Of a stretch of DNA of 64,000 bases, positions 32,606-44,042 are shown piece by piece. A program made the translations under genes and the position numbers. The notes beneath the pieces are model-generated. The model was not told the origin of the DNA. It was given only the letters and a program-made list of their open reading frames with translations, and did not search any database. Position 1 is the first letter of the stretch; each line of letters opens with the position of its first letter. Source of the DNA: Lichina pygmaea (Eukaryota; Ascomycota; Lichinomycetes; Lichinales; Lichinaceae); contig OY730169.1 in assembly GCA_963422465.1 (NCBI GenBank), forward strand, positions 2,666,001-2,730,000. Reading direction: 5' to 3'.

Positions 32606-32834
32606 GAACCATGACATCCGCAAGGGAAGCCCCATCCAAGCCATCGTCCATCAAGGCGGCGCCGAGGTCCACCGAGGCGTCCGGTAGGCCAGTGGCGCCT
32701 TGGAACGCATCGAGCGGAGGGAGATCGCCACCAAAGTCGGGGAGATCGAGAAGGTTGGTGAAGTCCTCGATGGAAGTCGACATGGAGTCGTGCGGGTCAG
32801 GGTGCGACCAGCTCGACATGGGCGCGTGATCCAT
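30463..32834 (-). CDS. nuc-1: bHLH transcription factor, NUC-1/PalcA (Pho4) type
   Basis: Two exons, 32160-32834 and 30463-32070, joined in phase after RAQDDQ, give 760 aa. The C-terminus (about residues 662-742) is a bHLH domain: SKRTSHKIAEQGRRNRINQ (basic region and helix 1), a loop of about 30 residues, then STVEMAIAYIKELQRDL. The Neurospora NUC-1 signature FTPLVSPAVTPLEAQF with SPLTSPALEAQ, and the PPTPNSSEMQ block, identify it as the phosphate-starvation activator rather than another bHLH. NUC-1/Pho4 binds CACGTG and activates phosphatase and phosphate-transporter genes; its activity is restrained by the Pho85-type kinase. Exon 1 has long Gln runs (about residues 78-106 and 145-165) coded by CAG/CAA tracts. 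The start at 32834 (MDHAPMSSW) was preferred over an upstream in-frame ATG with Arg-rich, unlike sequence. Confidence 0.93.
32519..32602 (-). repeat. CAG/CAA tracts encoding poly-Gln in the bHLH factor
   Basis: Two adjacent triplet runs, read CAA and CAG on the minus strand, encode about 13 and 10 Gln separated by an Arg-rich spacer. Confidence 0.92.
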
Positions 32835-35800
32835 GATGGCTTGAGTCTGTAGTCGCCCTGGATCTTCATCGGCCACGGTACAGCTTCGCGCCGTCGCCGC
32901 CGTCCGTCGGATTCTGTCGCTGGTATGGCTCGACGATCGACGACATAGGGACAAGCGGCGGTGGTCGCCGCGGTGGGGTGCAAGGTGTGGTCCTTCAAGG
33001 GTTCACCGCGTCGCTTCCAAGCCCTGAACGGGGCGCGCCGAGATGGGGAGGGGCGGCCCGCGCGCGCAGTCCTGCAACAGCTCGAGTGCGGAGAAGCTGC
33101 GCTCCGTCCCCCAATGAAAACCTCTCGCTCGTTCTCTGCGCCGTCCGAGGGCCACCAATGAGGCGACTCGCGATCGGCGAGGTTGGCAAAAGTGCTTGGA
33201 GCGACGTCGACAGGGCCTCTGCTCCTGTATGCAGCGTCCTCGGAAGGACTATCTTCTCCCTCTTCTTTCGCCGACGTTGACTCTTTGCGACCCGGAGTCT
33301 GGTTGTGGCGGAAGGAGAAAGAGGAGATTGGGGAGATATCTCCCCAAAGCTGAACGGTCGTACTGCTGACCCCACCGGATCTCGAGGAAAGCGGCGAACG
33401 AGACCTCGACGGCGTTTCCAACGCTAGGGTCGAAACGGGGAAGAGGCGGAGTGGTGTGGGGGGGGAACTTGTATAGATCGAGCCCCTGACCCCCCTCCCG
33501 TACGAAAACCGAAAAGTTAGCGATCGAATGAGCGGAGTCGGACGACAGATCCGGCACGAGCATCGGAGGGAGATGCGAACCGTAGAACGTGGGTGGGGGG
33601 GGGGGGGGGGGGGGGTGTAGCGTGGCCGAGCCGAGTCCTTCGGCCTGTCCCGTCCCCTTATCCCCTCTCCTCCTGTTACCGTACGAGGAGGACTCGATCG
33701 ACGGCGCTGACGGCGGATGTTGGTGACCACCGTGGCCAAAGCCTTCCTGTAGGTACGGACGTACTTACGTAATACGTACGGTCCCGAGTACACACTCCGT
33801 ATGTACGATACAGCGTGCTGAGCTCAGGACCAGGGGGAGATGATGTAATGATGCCTCGACGTCGACCTCGTGCCTTCCTGTTCGGACCCGAATCCGAGAG
33901 GAGATGGTCTTGGCCGACACAACCTTAAGGTCCGAACAGACTAGAATACGCAGTTCGGGTCAGCGGCGGTGGACTGTAAAAGAAGTGGCATGGCAAGGTC
34001 TAGAAGCAGTGGCACAGACGATTTCTGCCCTTTAACCTCGAGTGCCTCGGCATGACGAGCAGGTTGACGTACTGGTAATGCGTAACACGTACTCGTAGAC
34101 CTTCGTCGGCGGGATCTGATAAATGTCTACCGAGCCCCCCCACGGGCTTCGGTTGTCCTTCGGATCCGGCTGCCTCTTACGGTACGGTACGAGCGATGGG
34201 GCCGGATCGACGATGCTGTCCGTCATCGGGAAGACCCCCACCTCTTCCACCGTCCGGGGTCTCCTCCGGGGCACGTCCGGCTAGCTAATGCACTCCGCGT
34301 GCCTGCCCGTGCCTGCCGTTTGGTCGTTGGCGAGGAAACCCCCGTACGGTACTTCGTACAAGGGAAACATCTCTATTTTCGAGGGCACGCCTGCAGGGCG
34401 TGCTGAGCCTTGCTGGTTGTTCTCAGACCCCAAGGCATGACTCGACGTACAGTACGGTGTCGTGTTGGGGTATGCTGGAGAGTGAGACAGCATGAGCACG
34501 GACGTACGCAGTCGGATGCTTGGGAACGGTGATTCTTGATCGCACAAATGTTCTTTCGTCAATGTGACTGTGATTTTTGGCGGGGGGAAGGGGGTTGCGG
34601 CACCGGTCGGGGGCGCTAGATACAAGTACTGCGACGTTCCCGGGTCTGTGGTCCGCCGAAGCCCCTGTCGGCCTAAGGCGTGGGCTGGCAAACCTAAGAT
34701 GTTCGAGCCTGTGCGTAGGTGGTCAAGCCCTAGAGATAGGGCGTCAAGTAATACGTACTTCCGTACGGAAGTACTTCCGTACGTGAACCGACACTGCGGA
34801 CCGTGACCCCGCCCCGCAACTTGAAGCCCCCGTGGGTGGAGAGGTCGATAGGGATTATCTGCTTAGTCAGTCGTAGCTGACTAAGCGAGCGGTCGTGAGA
34901 CTGGCTTTACCTCGGTGTACTCCGTACTCTGAACGTAGGTACTGTACGGAAGTACGGAGTACAAACCTCCAGAAAGGAAGACGGGATACGTATCAAGTGA
35001 CCTCCAGAACGGAACGTACAAGTACGTAGGCAACTGCAAGGAGTCCCATACTTGATGATACATCACATCCATCCCCGCCCTCCCCCCCCCCACTCCTTCT
35101 TCTGTGTAAGAACATCACGAGCCCGCTGGTTAGAGTTCCAGGTGATTTCTGACTTTGCATACATCTAGTCGCAGGCGTCTCTTGACACCACGTTGTGACA
35201 TGACATGACTGCCACAGATCACGTTGATGGGCTACTGTGCGTCTACTCGTAGGCAGACGTGGCCACGGATGGTGTTTCTGCTGCTGTGGCAACACTCTAG
35301 TACTTTACTGCTTGCTGGTCGGTGATGCTGTAGTTCAGGTACAGTACGTCCGAGTATGTACTCGTGGTACCGTACCTGGTCGCCTAAAGGACGCCTACTT
35401 GGTCGTGGATGTTGAGTGATTTTTTTTCGTCGGGGCCGACCGAGCTTTCTACCAGACTTTCTACGCTGTCGGTCGAAGCGCCATCACGCCTTGATGGTAC
35501 TTGTTCTCGGAGAGGAATCGCCGCTCGTCTGTCGGATTGCATCGACGCTATCTAGAGCCCTAGCTGTGGATCGAGGGGAAGACCGCGAAAGAGCAACGAC
35601 GTGAGAACGACCGAGACCTGAGGATCCCCGGTGTCGGGATGCTTTTTGGGGGTGCTTGGACTCGCACCCCGCGCGGATTAGATGATGGTGATCGAGGTAG
35701 ACGCTCGGAGAGACGGTGGGAGAGGGGGAAGACGAGGGTATGGAAGGGGCCGATGGTGGCGCGGCCGAGGGAAGACGGGAACGACCGAGAGGAGCCAGCG

Positions 35801-35835
35801 AGGACGAGGGGTGCGGAAGGGCGCCACGTCCGGAC
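32835..35835. other. 3-kb intergenic region upstream of the bHLH gene
   Basis: No gene recognised. It contains a 21-G tract (33595-33615), GTAC palindrome clusters at 33750-33810 and 34735-34785, a copy of the dispersed GATTTTTGGCGGGG repeat at 34560-34615, and a perfect 10-bp stem hairpin (GCTTAGTCAG, 6-nt loop) at 34861-34886. The first 800 bp (to about 33650) are GC-rich and presumably hold the bHLH promoter. Confidence 0.55.
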
Positions 35836-38084
35836 CTAGTCGACCTCCTCCATCGCGCTTTCGCCCTCGCCGTTGGCCGCCGGTGCGTCCGCTTGCGACG
35901 CCGCCGCGGCCGCCTCCTCGTCGGTCTCGGCGTCGTCGTCGACGTTGAGGTTCATCGAGACGATCTTGTGGATCCGCTCCGCGAAGCTGGTCGGCTCCTC
36001 GATCGTGAAGCCCGACACGAGCAGCGACGTCTCGTACAGCAGCTGCGTGATGCTCTTGACGACGCGGTCGTCCTTGCCGTCCGCCTCGACCTTCTTCTTC
36101 AGCTCCTTGACGATCGGCGACTTGGGCGAGATCTCGAACGTCTTCTTCGAGGCCATGTACGAGCTCATCGACGTGTCCCGGAGCGCCTGGGCCTTCATGA
36201 TGCGTTCCATGTTGGCGCTCCATCCGAACTGCCCGGTGCGGATCGCGCACGGCGCCCCGATGAGCTTGTGGCTGACCACCACCTTCTCGACCTTGTCCCC
36301 GAGTATCTCCTTGAGCGCCTTGGCCAGGGACTCGTACTCCTTCTCCTCGGCCTCGCGTTGCTTCTTCTCCTCGTCCGTCTCCTCGAGCTCAAAGTCCTTC
36401 GTGATGTCGACGAGCTTCTTGCCCTCGAACTCCTTGAGCTGCGTCATGGCGTACTCGTCGATCGGGTCCGTCAGGAAGAGCACCTCGAAGCCCTTCTCCT
36501 TGAGCGAGTCGAGGAAGGGCGACTTGGCCACGGCCTTGACGCTCTCGCCCGTGATGTAGTAGACGTTCTTCTGGTGCTCGGGCATGCGCGTCAGGTAATC
36601 GTCCAGCGACGTCATCTCGTCCGCCGATTTGGTCGAGTTGAACCGCAGGAGCTTGGCCAGGGCCGGCCGGTTCTGAGCGTCCTCGTGGATGCCGAGCTTG
36701 ACGTTCTTGCTAAAGGCGCTATAGAACTTGTCGAACTGCTCGCGGTCCTCGCCGATCTCCTTGAAGAGCTCGAGGCACTTCTTGACGATGTTCTTGCGGA
36801 TCACCTTCATGATCTTGTTCTGCTGCAGCGTCTCACGCGACAGGTTGAGCGGCAGGTCCTCCGAGTCGACGACGCCCTTGACGAAGCTGAGCCATTCCGG
36901 GATGAGGTCCGTCGCGTCGTCCGTGATGAAGACACGGCGCACGTAGAGCTTGATGTTGTTCTTCGTCTTCTTGGACTCGAACAGGTCGAAGGGCGCACGC
37001 TTGGGCACGAAGAGGATGGCCCGGAACTCCAGCTGACCTTCGACCGAGAAGTGCTTGACGGCCAGGTGGTCTTCCCAATCGCTGGAAGTGCGTCAGTCGA
37101 AGCGATACCGACCGACGACCGCAGAACACCGAGAGACTTACTTCGAGAGCGACTTGTAGAAAGCGCCATACTCCTCCTGCGAGATTTCCTGAGGATTCCT
37201 CGTCCAGATCGGCTTGGTCTTGTTGAGCTCTTCCTCCTCGATCTTGGATTCCTTGACCTTCTTGGTCTTCTTCTCTTTTTTCTCTTCCTCGTCGTCGTCC
37301 ACCTCTTCGATCTTGGCCTTCTTTTCCTCGTCCTCTTCCTCGGTCTTGGTCTCCTCTTCGGCATCCTCGTCGGGAACTTCCTTCTCCGTCTCCTTCAGCA
37401 CGTGGAGATAGATCGGGTACGAGATGAATTCCGAGTGTTTCTTGACGACCTCCTTGATCTTGCTCTCGTTGAGGTAGTCGGTCTGCTCGTCTTTGAGGTG
37501 CAGGACGATCTTGGTGCCACGACCCAGCTGCTCGCCCTCCGTGTCCTGGCGGAGAGTGAAGGTGCCGCCGGCGCTCGACTCCCAGATGTACTGTTCATCG
37601 TCGTTGCTCTTCGACACGACGGTGACCTTGTCGGCCACCAGATACGCCGAGTAAAAGCCGACACCGAACTGACCGATCATGGAGATGTCGGCACCGGCGC
37701 TCAGGGCCTCCATGAACTGCTTGGTGCCGGAGCGAGCAATGGTACCAAGGTTATTGACGAGATCCTGCCAGGCTGTTAGATCCACTGGAGGTGCCTGGGC
37801 CTCATGGCGACGTCACTTACCGCCTTGGTCATGCCGATACCGGTGTCCCGGAGGGTCAGTGTCTTGTTCTCCTTGTCCGGAATGATGTCGATCCGGAGGT
37901 CCTTGCCGCTCTCCAGCTTGCTTTGATCCGACAGGGCTTCATAGCGGATCTTATCGAGCGCGTCCGAAGCGTTAGAGATGAGCTCCCGCAAGAAAATCTC
38001 CTTGTTGGAGTAGACGGTGTTGATGATCAAGGAGAGTAGCTGCGAGATCTCGGCCTGGAATTCGAACGTCTCGGATTGGGCCAT
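35836..38084 (-). CDS. hsp90: cytosolic heat-shock protein Hsp90
   Basis: Three exons, 37821-38084, 37142-37764 and 35836-37081, phase-consistent, give 710 aa, the usual length. Hsp90 is the ATP-dependent dimeric chaperone for kinases, receptors and transcription factors. Visible are the N-terminal signature [19 protein letters not shown], the ATP-site motifs DTGIGMTK and [12 protein letters not shown], the acidic/Lys-rich linker (about residues 215-268), the middle-domain [19 protein letters not shown], and the C-terminal MEEVD that binds TPR co-chaperones and marks the cytosolic form. Intron positions near codons 88 and 296 fit fungal Hsp90 genes. Start at 38084 gives [10 protein letters not shown]. 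Heat-shock-element-like repeats lie about 480-530 bp upstream. Confidence 0.98.
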
Positions 38085-38561
38085 GGTGCCGAGAGTGAGA
38101 TGAGCTGCGTTCCCAGACACCGTCAGCCACGATCGCCTTTACGAGGCGGCTCCGAAAACCGTGTAAGCACCGGTCGACGGTCGAAAAATCAACAATCTTT
38201 GGCCATCCAAACAGCTCGACCGGCCTACCTTGACGGAAGAGGAAATGAACGCGGGCGAAGAGAAGCTCGGACGGTGAGCGAGACCACGGATTTTCTTCTA
38301 AGCTCGCGCCCGTTGACCTTTTATCGACAGTTCAGAAGAAGTTGTCGTTGACCGAGCTTCAACTCCGATGAGAAGAGTGGAAGAATCTCCAGGCAGATGC
38401 GGTGTACGTGATGTGTTCTGTGGGGGAAAAGAAGAAGAAGAGAAGAGAGTTGTTTTCACCGGGGGATGGATGAAAAGTTGTAGATGGGGTTCAGTGAGAG
38501 TTCTGACAGTTGTGTTATGAGGGGAGTGGAAGAGCTTTATACCGGGCAGAAAAGTCGTCTC

Positions 38562-38613
38562 GAAGCTTCCACCGCCGAAATTTCAGCCTCATTCGAATGG
38601 CATGGAAAATTTC
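38562..38613. promoter_or_regulatory. heat-shock-element array upstream of hsp90
   Basis: GAAGCTTC at 38562-38569 and GAAATTTC at 38577-38584 are perfect GAAnnTTC inverted units; TTCGAA at 38592-38597 and GAAAATTTC at 38605-38613 add related units. They lie about 480-530 bp upstream of the Hsp90 start codon, a plausible position for HSF1 binding. Confidence 0.65.
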
Positions 38614-39164
38614 AGCAGCCGACCGAAGCGCAGGCTACCGTGCGGAAGATGTCGTGTCATCATTTCTGAAGTACACGCGCGCAAGATGGCGAATATCAGA
38701 AGTTTGTGCGTCGAAGATACCCGCTAGTCCAAACTCTAGTCTGGCAGTCGGAGCTCTATGACTGTCGTAAATGACTTTACTGATGTCTAGGGCTCCCTCC
38801 CTTTAAATCACAACAGCACTTTTGACTGTCATCGAAATCTTGACTGGACCATACCAAAAGTCCCTGCAGCCTACTGCTCACTAATGGAAAGTCCCGATAT
38901 TGAGGTACGAGTACGGAGTACACCATCGTGAGGCTGTCCCGTGGGTTCCTCGGCCTTTCTTATGTCTATACGTATGTACCGGAACAAGACTTGTGTAAAG
39001 TACGCAGCTAGCCCCGCAGAGTTTTGCGCAGTGTCGTATGTTCATAACTCAAGAGCTTTGTTAGCTATGGTATCACCGTGCGACAGCTCTCAATACAGCT
39101 ACGCCTCCAACGATGCCGGACCCAGTGCCGCCGAGCGTCAACAGTGGTCACGATAGCGCTCGTT
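38614..39164. other. intergenic region between hsp90 promoter and septin-like gene
   Basis: No gene or repeat of note is seen. The septin-like gene ends here at 39165, so the two genes are tail-to-head on the same strand. Confidence 0.5.
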
Positions 39165-41549
39165 CTAGCAGTTCCAACGCCAGCTAGCCAAATCCCCGCT
39201 GAGCGTGTTCCAGTTGCGTGCAATCCACACGGCGAGGCTCCCGATAACACCAAGCCCACCGACAACCTGAAGCGCTAGCCAGCCCTGCCTTCTGAGCTCG
39301 TCGTTGTAATGAAGCAAGCCCAGGGGATCTCGGGGATCCTGGACCGTCCAACGTTTGGCCTCCGCCAGCGGTTTCAGGTTGGGCCGAAACGCTTCTGGCG
39401 AGGAACCGGGTGGCCTTCTGGCCATCGTCAGGGCACTGTCCGGTGCGACTGGGACGATGGTGCCGTCCGCCACACATTCGCCAAGTCGCTCTGTCAGCCA
39501 GACGGCACGCTCGCCCCGTGCCAACACCTCATACCTCTCCCGCTCGTTCTGTAGGCTTCGTTGGAGGTCGCTGGCCCACTTCGCCAGCCGTACCTGAGCC
39601 AGCCTCTCCTCCCGCTGCCGGTGGTCTGCCACTCGAGCGAGAGCGTACGAGGATGTAGCGCCCACGGGCGGAACGAGAACGTTTGACGACGCCGCCGAGA
39701 GAGTTCCCCGAGCCGAGGGTGAGGAGGTTGACGCCGAGTTCGACAGGGACCCGCGGCTTCCGGCAAACACGGATGATGGCGGCATCGGCGCCTGATGCGA
39801 AGCTTCAGGCAGACGGTTCTGGGTATACGCCCGGTTGCGCCAATTCACGAACTTCCTGGCTGCGGAATGTCGGAGCCAGGCGATGCTGTCGTTCTGGAAA
39901 ACCAGATCGACAAAAGTGTTCAGCTCGCTGGGCATCAGGGGCTGCACGTAGTCAGCGCTCATCAGCAGGCTCGCGTCCATGGTATCGGCGTCGTTCCCCG
40001 TCGCGGACGATATCGCGTAAGGAGGGACGGGGCCGTCGCTTCGAGCGACTTCCTCAATTGATCTTCCAAAGAGGAAGAGCTGGAGATCTTCGACGCGTAG
40101 TCCTTGTAGAATGTTGGCCCTCAGCACCGCGGTCTTTTCCCGGGAGAGGAGGTCGCTCTTGGAGATCAGAGGGATCACGTTCGTGAGGGGGGATAGTCTT
40201 CGGATCAGCTCGGCGTCGGCGGACCTCAGCTCTGGCGCCGAAGGATCAGCACCGGGGCTCAGACCAGAGCACGGGCCACTCACTGTGCGACAACAGGAGG
40301 AAGACGGCATCGACCTGCGAGCCTCCGTTGCCACCAAGAAGATTCGTAATGTCGCCATCGGTCATGTCGTCCATCGACGCCGTCCGCTGAAACTGGCCTT
40401 CGACGTAGCCGACGATCTTGTCGATGGAATCCGAAGCAGACCCGTCTTTGGCGTATCCTGGCGTGTCGACAAAGCAGAGGTTCCTCTCCAGGACGCTGTC
40501 CGCCAAGCTCTTCCGTCTCTTCAATATGCGGCTCTCGTCCAGTTCAGACCACCAGGCCGCGTACGGCTTGGTGCTAGCCGACACTTCAGTTATTTCCTGC
40601 GTGCCCGAGTGCTCCCGGCTCGAGGTCTGGCGCCCAGGCTTCTCCAGCTCCCCTGTTCTTGATCTCTGGGGGCCGGTCGGCAGCGGATCGACGTGTACGA
40701 TATCCTCTAGCGTCTGGACGATGGACTTGATGAGAGACGTCTTTCCCGTCGCTGTGCGCCAACATCAGTCTGTGAATGGTGCTTGGCGTCAGAAGCGCGG
40801 AACGACGTACCAGATCCCCCTGCGAGGAGCACCTTGAATCGCCCCATCGCCTTGCCGTGTTCAGTGAAAGGCCGGCGGCTGGGCATTTTGATGCTCGGCA
40901 TGATGAGCTGTGGTGCGCTATGCTGGTTTTCCGCCGGCATCTCGGCTTCGTCTTCGTCGCTTGACACGACAGCCTGGCTGGCCGAATCGTCGACGGTCGA
41001 TCCCGAGTCTTCTGGCCGGAGCCATCTGCTGGAGACCGACCTGGGGCTACTGGGAAGCGACGGCTCCGGAGCGGGCGACAGGGGCAATGATGGAGTGAGG
41101 AGCTGCAGGGAGGGAGAGCGCGACCATTGCCCAGACTGCAGTGATGGTTGCGGAGGGCTTTCGGGCTGGGCGAGTGACGTCTGCAGCTCCGACGTTCGGA
41201 TGCTGCGCAGCTGGCTCGTTATGCTCTTCGGGCTGGACTGAAGCCGCTGCTTTGCCCTTGCGTCATCGCTATCGCCTTCCTGGGGGCCGCGGTCGACCTC
41301 GTGAACGAGAGACGCCTCTTCGACTGTATCCGACAGGCTCTGCACGCCAAAGGTCGTGGCGTGCATACCAGTAGGTGGCCGAGGCTCAGAAGGCTCCAAG
41401 CCTGTCGCCTCCATGGCCTTTTCATCGGCTATGAAGTATGTCGTCTCGGTTCCCTGGCCAGCGAAGGCTTGCGATCCAGCGGATCCTTGAGTCCCGCTGG
41501 ACTTGCGGGGCAGCGGGGCAACGGCGTCACCAGCTAATGGAGGTCTCAT
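39165..41549 (-). CDS. septin-like GTPase with C-terminal membrane segment
   Basis: Three exons, 40811-41549, 40284-40751 and 39165-40231, phase-consistent, give 757 aa. The P-loop GGSATGKTSLIKSIV is built across the first splice site. A switch-II-like FVDTPGYAKDG and a G4-like LISKSDLLS follow at septin spacing, and LSPLTNVIPL is a septin-type block. The first 240 residues are Ser/Pro-rich and disordered-looking. Near the C-terminus, after a Lys/Arg/Glu-rich helix, is a single hydrophobic segment (ALQVVGGLGVIGSLAVWIA), unusual for septins, which normally bind membranes by amphipathic or basic regions. It may be a tail-anchored septin-type GTPase of the poorly studied fungal group. The start (MRPPLAGD) was preferred to an upstream in-frame ATG at 41657. 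The 52-bp second intron is short but in phase. Confidence 0.82.
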
Positions 41550-43257
41550 CCTGGTCTCTATACCGAGAAGCAAGTCGCCGCTCTGAGGGAAGTTCCGAGT
41601 GGTTGAGTAGTAAGGAATCTCGAGATCGGCGAAGGGTACGATACGTACTTCGTACATACGTAAGTACCTGACACGAATGCCCCGTGCCTATATAGGGGCC
41701 TAATGACGCTAGCCTAACTTATCAGTACATCGATAACGACACCCCGCCGCCAGCGGCGTCTAATTTACGTATGATCTCACACACGGTAATACGTCACTTA
41801 CGTAAGATGGGTGATGTGGTTCCTGGGTAAAACTGCGGCTCCGCTATGTCCCTACGAGGGAGGAGTTCCCTTACGTTGCAGAAATCTGATGCAATGCAGT
41901 ATTTCGAAATCCTCGACCTCGACCAGCTTATAGTCCAGCAAGCTTTCTCTACGACAGCGACGAAGGTTTCCTGCACCGTATTCGCGGTCTCTTTCGAACG
42001 TACACGAAGTTAAGCTTGTTGAAAGCCGACAGCCGGTCGACTATGAAGTTGCTGACAGCTGACAACCGGTCAACTGTGTAGATTGATCTAACTAGAATCT
42101 AGGAGCGATAACGAAAAAGAGTAAAACTCTGCAGGCTAGTCACGCGGCCGCATACAACAATTTAGCCGTCACTCAGGGGGAGGTGCTCCCTGCACCCTGC
42201 AAATCCTCGGGCGACTCTCTGTTGAGTCCCCGGCTGACACTTGTTCACAAAAGCCTTATCGTGCACTTTAATCAAAGGATAAACAACCAAACAAAACGAA
42301 GACAATGTGTATCAGCTTGTTGGTGGAAGATCTGGAGTACCTCCTACTTGTGTACGTAAGAACTTCTCATCGGTCAGTCAGCTTCAGTCGAAAACTAATT
42401 GGTGAAACTTTTCTGCCGAATCCACGATGATGAAGCTGCTTAACATCTTCATCGAAGATATGGCAGTATAGTCAATAACATTCATCGTCGAATGTATGAT
42501 GATGAAGCTGGTGACGTTTTTCTGCTGAATTTGTGATGATGGGTGAAAACATCATCGTCGTCGTCATCATCTCCCCATTTCAGTTGCTTTGATCAGTTGT
42601 GACACAGCTTCAATTGTCACATCAACCTCCTTTACGAGGTTTTCTGAATCTTGGCTTACCAGCATCTGTACATACTGACCTTGACCCTCTCTCACCAGTG
42701 CTTCCTGACTACGACTTAGTCAAATTCTATCTGTCAAATTGCTATCGATCAACCCGTGACTATTCGCGCGCATATTCAGGCCTTATCCCTAGAATCCCGG
42801 AACAAATTTGGTTGGCCCAGCTTGCTGACGGAAGTAGGCCAAATACCTCTTCGCTGGCCTTTCACACCTCTTTTATCTCGCGCGCCGCGCACGAGACCGT
42901 ACATCGGGACGACCGCGCATAAGCCTTCGCTTTCTACCAGTGATAGCTTGCTATGTCGATGATGATGCTTTGGGGAGGGAGACAGACCCTTGGATAGAAG
43001 CCTGCAGTAGGCGACAAAGCAGGAAAGCAAACTCAAGAACGTACGAACATAAGAGCAAGCTAGTATTCGAAATCGAGATGGTGTTCATGACGGTGCTCAA
43101 CTATATCGTCCATATATCAAAGATGTCGAAGCAGGTTACGTCTTCAAGGAATAGTATCCAGCCTATCTCATCTGTGAGATGCCTTTCAGAATATAATGCG
43201 GCACTCCTCTCATCATCAGCAACGTCGGTGGAAAATCTGGCAAATCACAACTGTTTC
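41550..43257. other. 1.7-kb intergenic region, nothing recognised
   Basis: No gene seen. GTAC/TACGTA palindromes occur at 41640-41670 and 41765-41810. A diverged direct repeat of about 85 bp (GATGATGAAGCTG with TTTCTGC.GAAT) occupies 42400-42560. Confidence 0.5.
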
Positions 43258-43716
43258 CTAGGCGTGTCCGTTGGGGTTCGGACTGCCTCGGCCGTCTGGC
43301 GGACCATCGTCGAGATCCTGGCCCTCGACGATGCGCAAAGTCTCCTCGACGCGAAAAAGATCCCGCTCGATGAGCTCGGCCCAGTTCTGCACGTCCCCAA
43401 TCTCCTTCAGCTTCGTGGTGCTGTCGTCGACCACTTTCTGCAGCCGGTCGCTTTCCTTGTGCAGCGCCGCCGTCTGCTTGCCGACGTCGGCTTGCTGCTT
43501 GTTCAGTGCGAGAGAATTCGCATGTAGGACGCTCGCCCGCGATCGGAGCTCGGTGTCTAGTGACGAGCCCACGGCCGACAGGGATGACGTCAGCGCCGCT
43601 CGTGCCTCGTCGGCGCGCCGTTTCTGCTGTTGCAGCTCTTCTTCCTGTTGCTTCGCCTCGGCGGAAGGTTGAGCATCACTTCGCCGCGCACTTGAGTTCG
43701 ATTCTCCACCGGCCAT
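43258..43716 (-). CDS. BLOC-1 subunit 1 (BLOS1/GCN5L1) homologue
   Basis: Single exon, 152 aa. After a Gln/Glu-rich start it has a long helical region typical of GCN5L1/BLOC1S1 proteins, ending in the diagnostic KEIGDVQNWAELIERDL, compared with KEIGDVENWA in animal BLOS1. In animals and yeast, BLOC-1 acts in endosomal sorting; animal GCN5L1 also has a mitochondrial acetylation-related role. The protein is predicted to be almost wholly coiled coil with short disordered ends. It lies head to head with the peroxisomal ABC transporter gene. Confidence 0.85.
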   Translation of the reverse strand: MAGGESNSSARRSDAQPSAEAKQQEEELQQQKRRADEARAALTSSLSAVGSSLDTELRSRASVLHANSLALNKQQADVGKQTAALHKESDRLQKVVDDSTTKLKEIGDVQNWAELIERDLFRVEETLRIVEGQDLDDGPPDGRGSPNPNGHA

Positions 43717-44042
43717 TATTGACTGACAGCTTTTCCAGGCCGAGATGTTGTCGGTGCATCACTGCGCCCGGTCGTTCGACAGTTTTACAGAGCGACCAAT
43801 GTCCGTTTACGTTCGGCGACCGAGGACGGACTGTTGGACGGAACGGAGAAACTATTTTGCGTTCGCTTTGGTGCCGTTGACCCGGTGCCGGCGAAACAGC
43901 ATGTGACGATGCTTGGGCGAGAGGCATGGCTCGTCGCGACAGCGCCGCGGCGGTGTGACGTCTGACAACCTCGATGGTACCTCCTCGTGAGAAGATGATC
44001 ATCTGCTAGTTGCAATCTGCACTCGTCTCCAACAAAGTCCAA
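43717..44042. promoter_or_regulatory. divergent promoter between BLOS1 homologue and ABCD transporter
   Basis: A 326-bp gap between divergent start codons. No specific regulatory site was recognised. Confidence 0.4.

Noticed and set aside
35716-37779. Very long plus-strand reading frame (687 codons)
   Set aside because: It lies antisense to Hsp90, crosses an Hsp90 intron and has Leu/Arg/Val-rich shadow composition without family resemblance.
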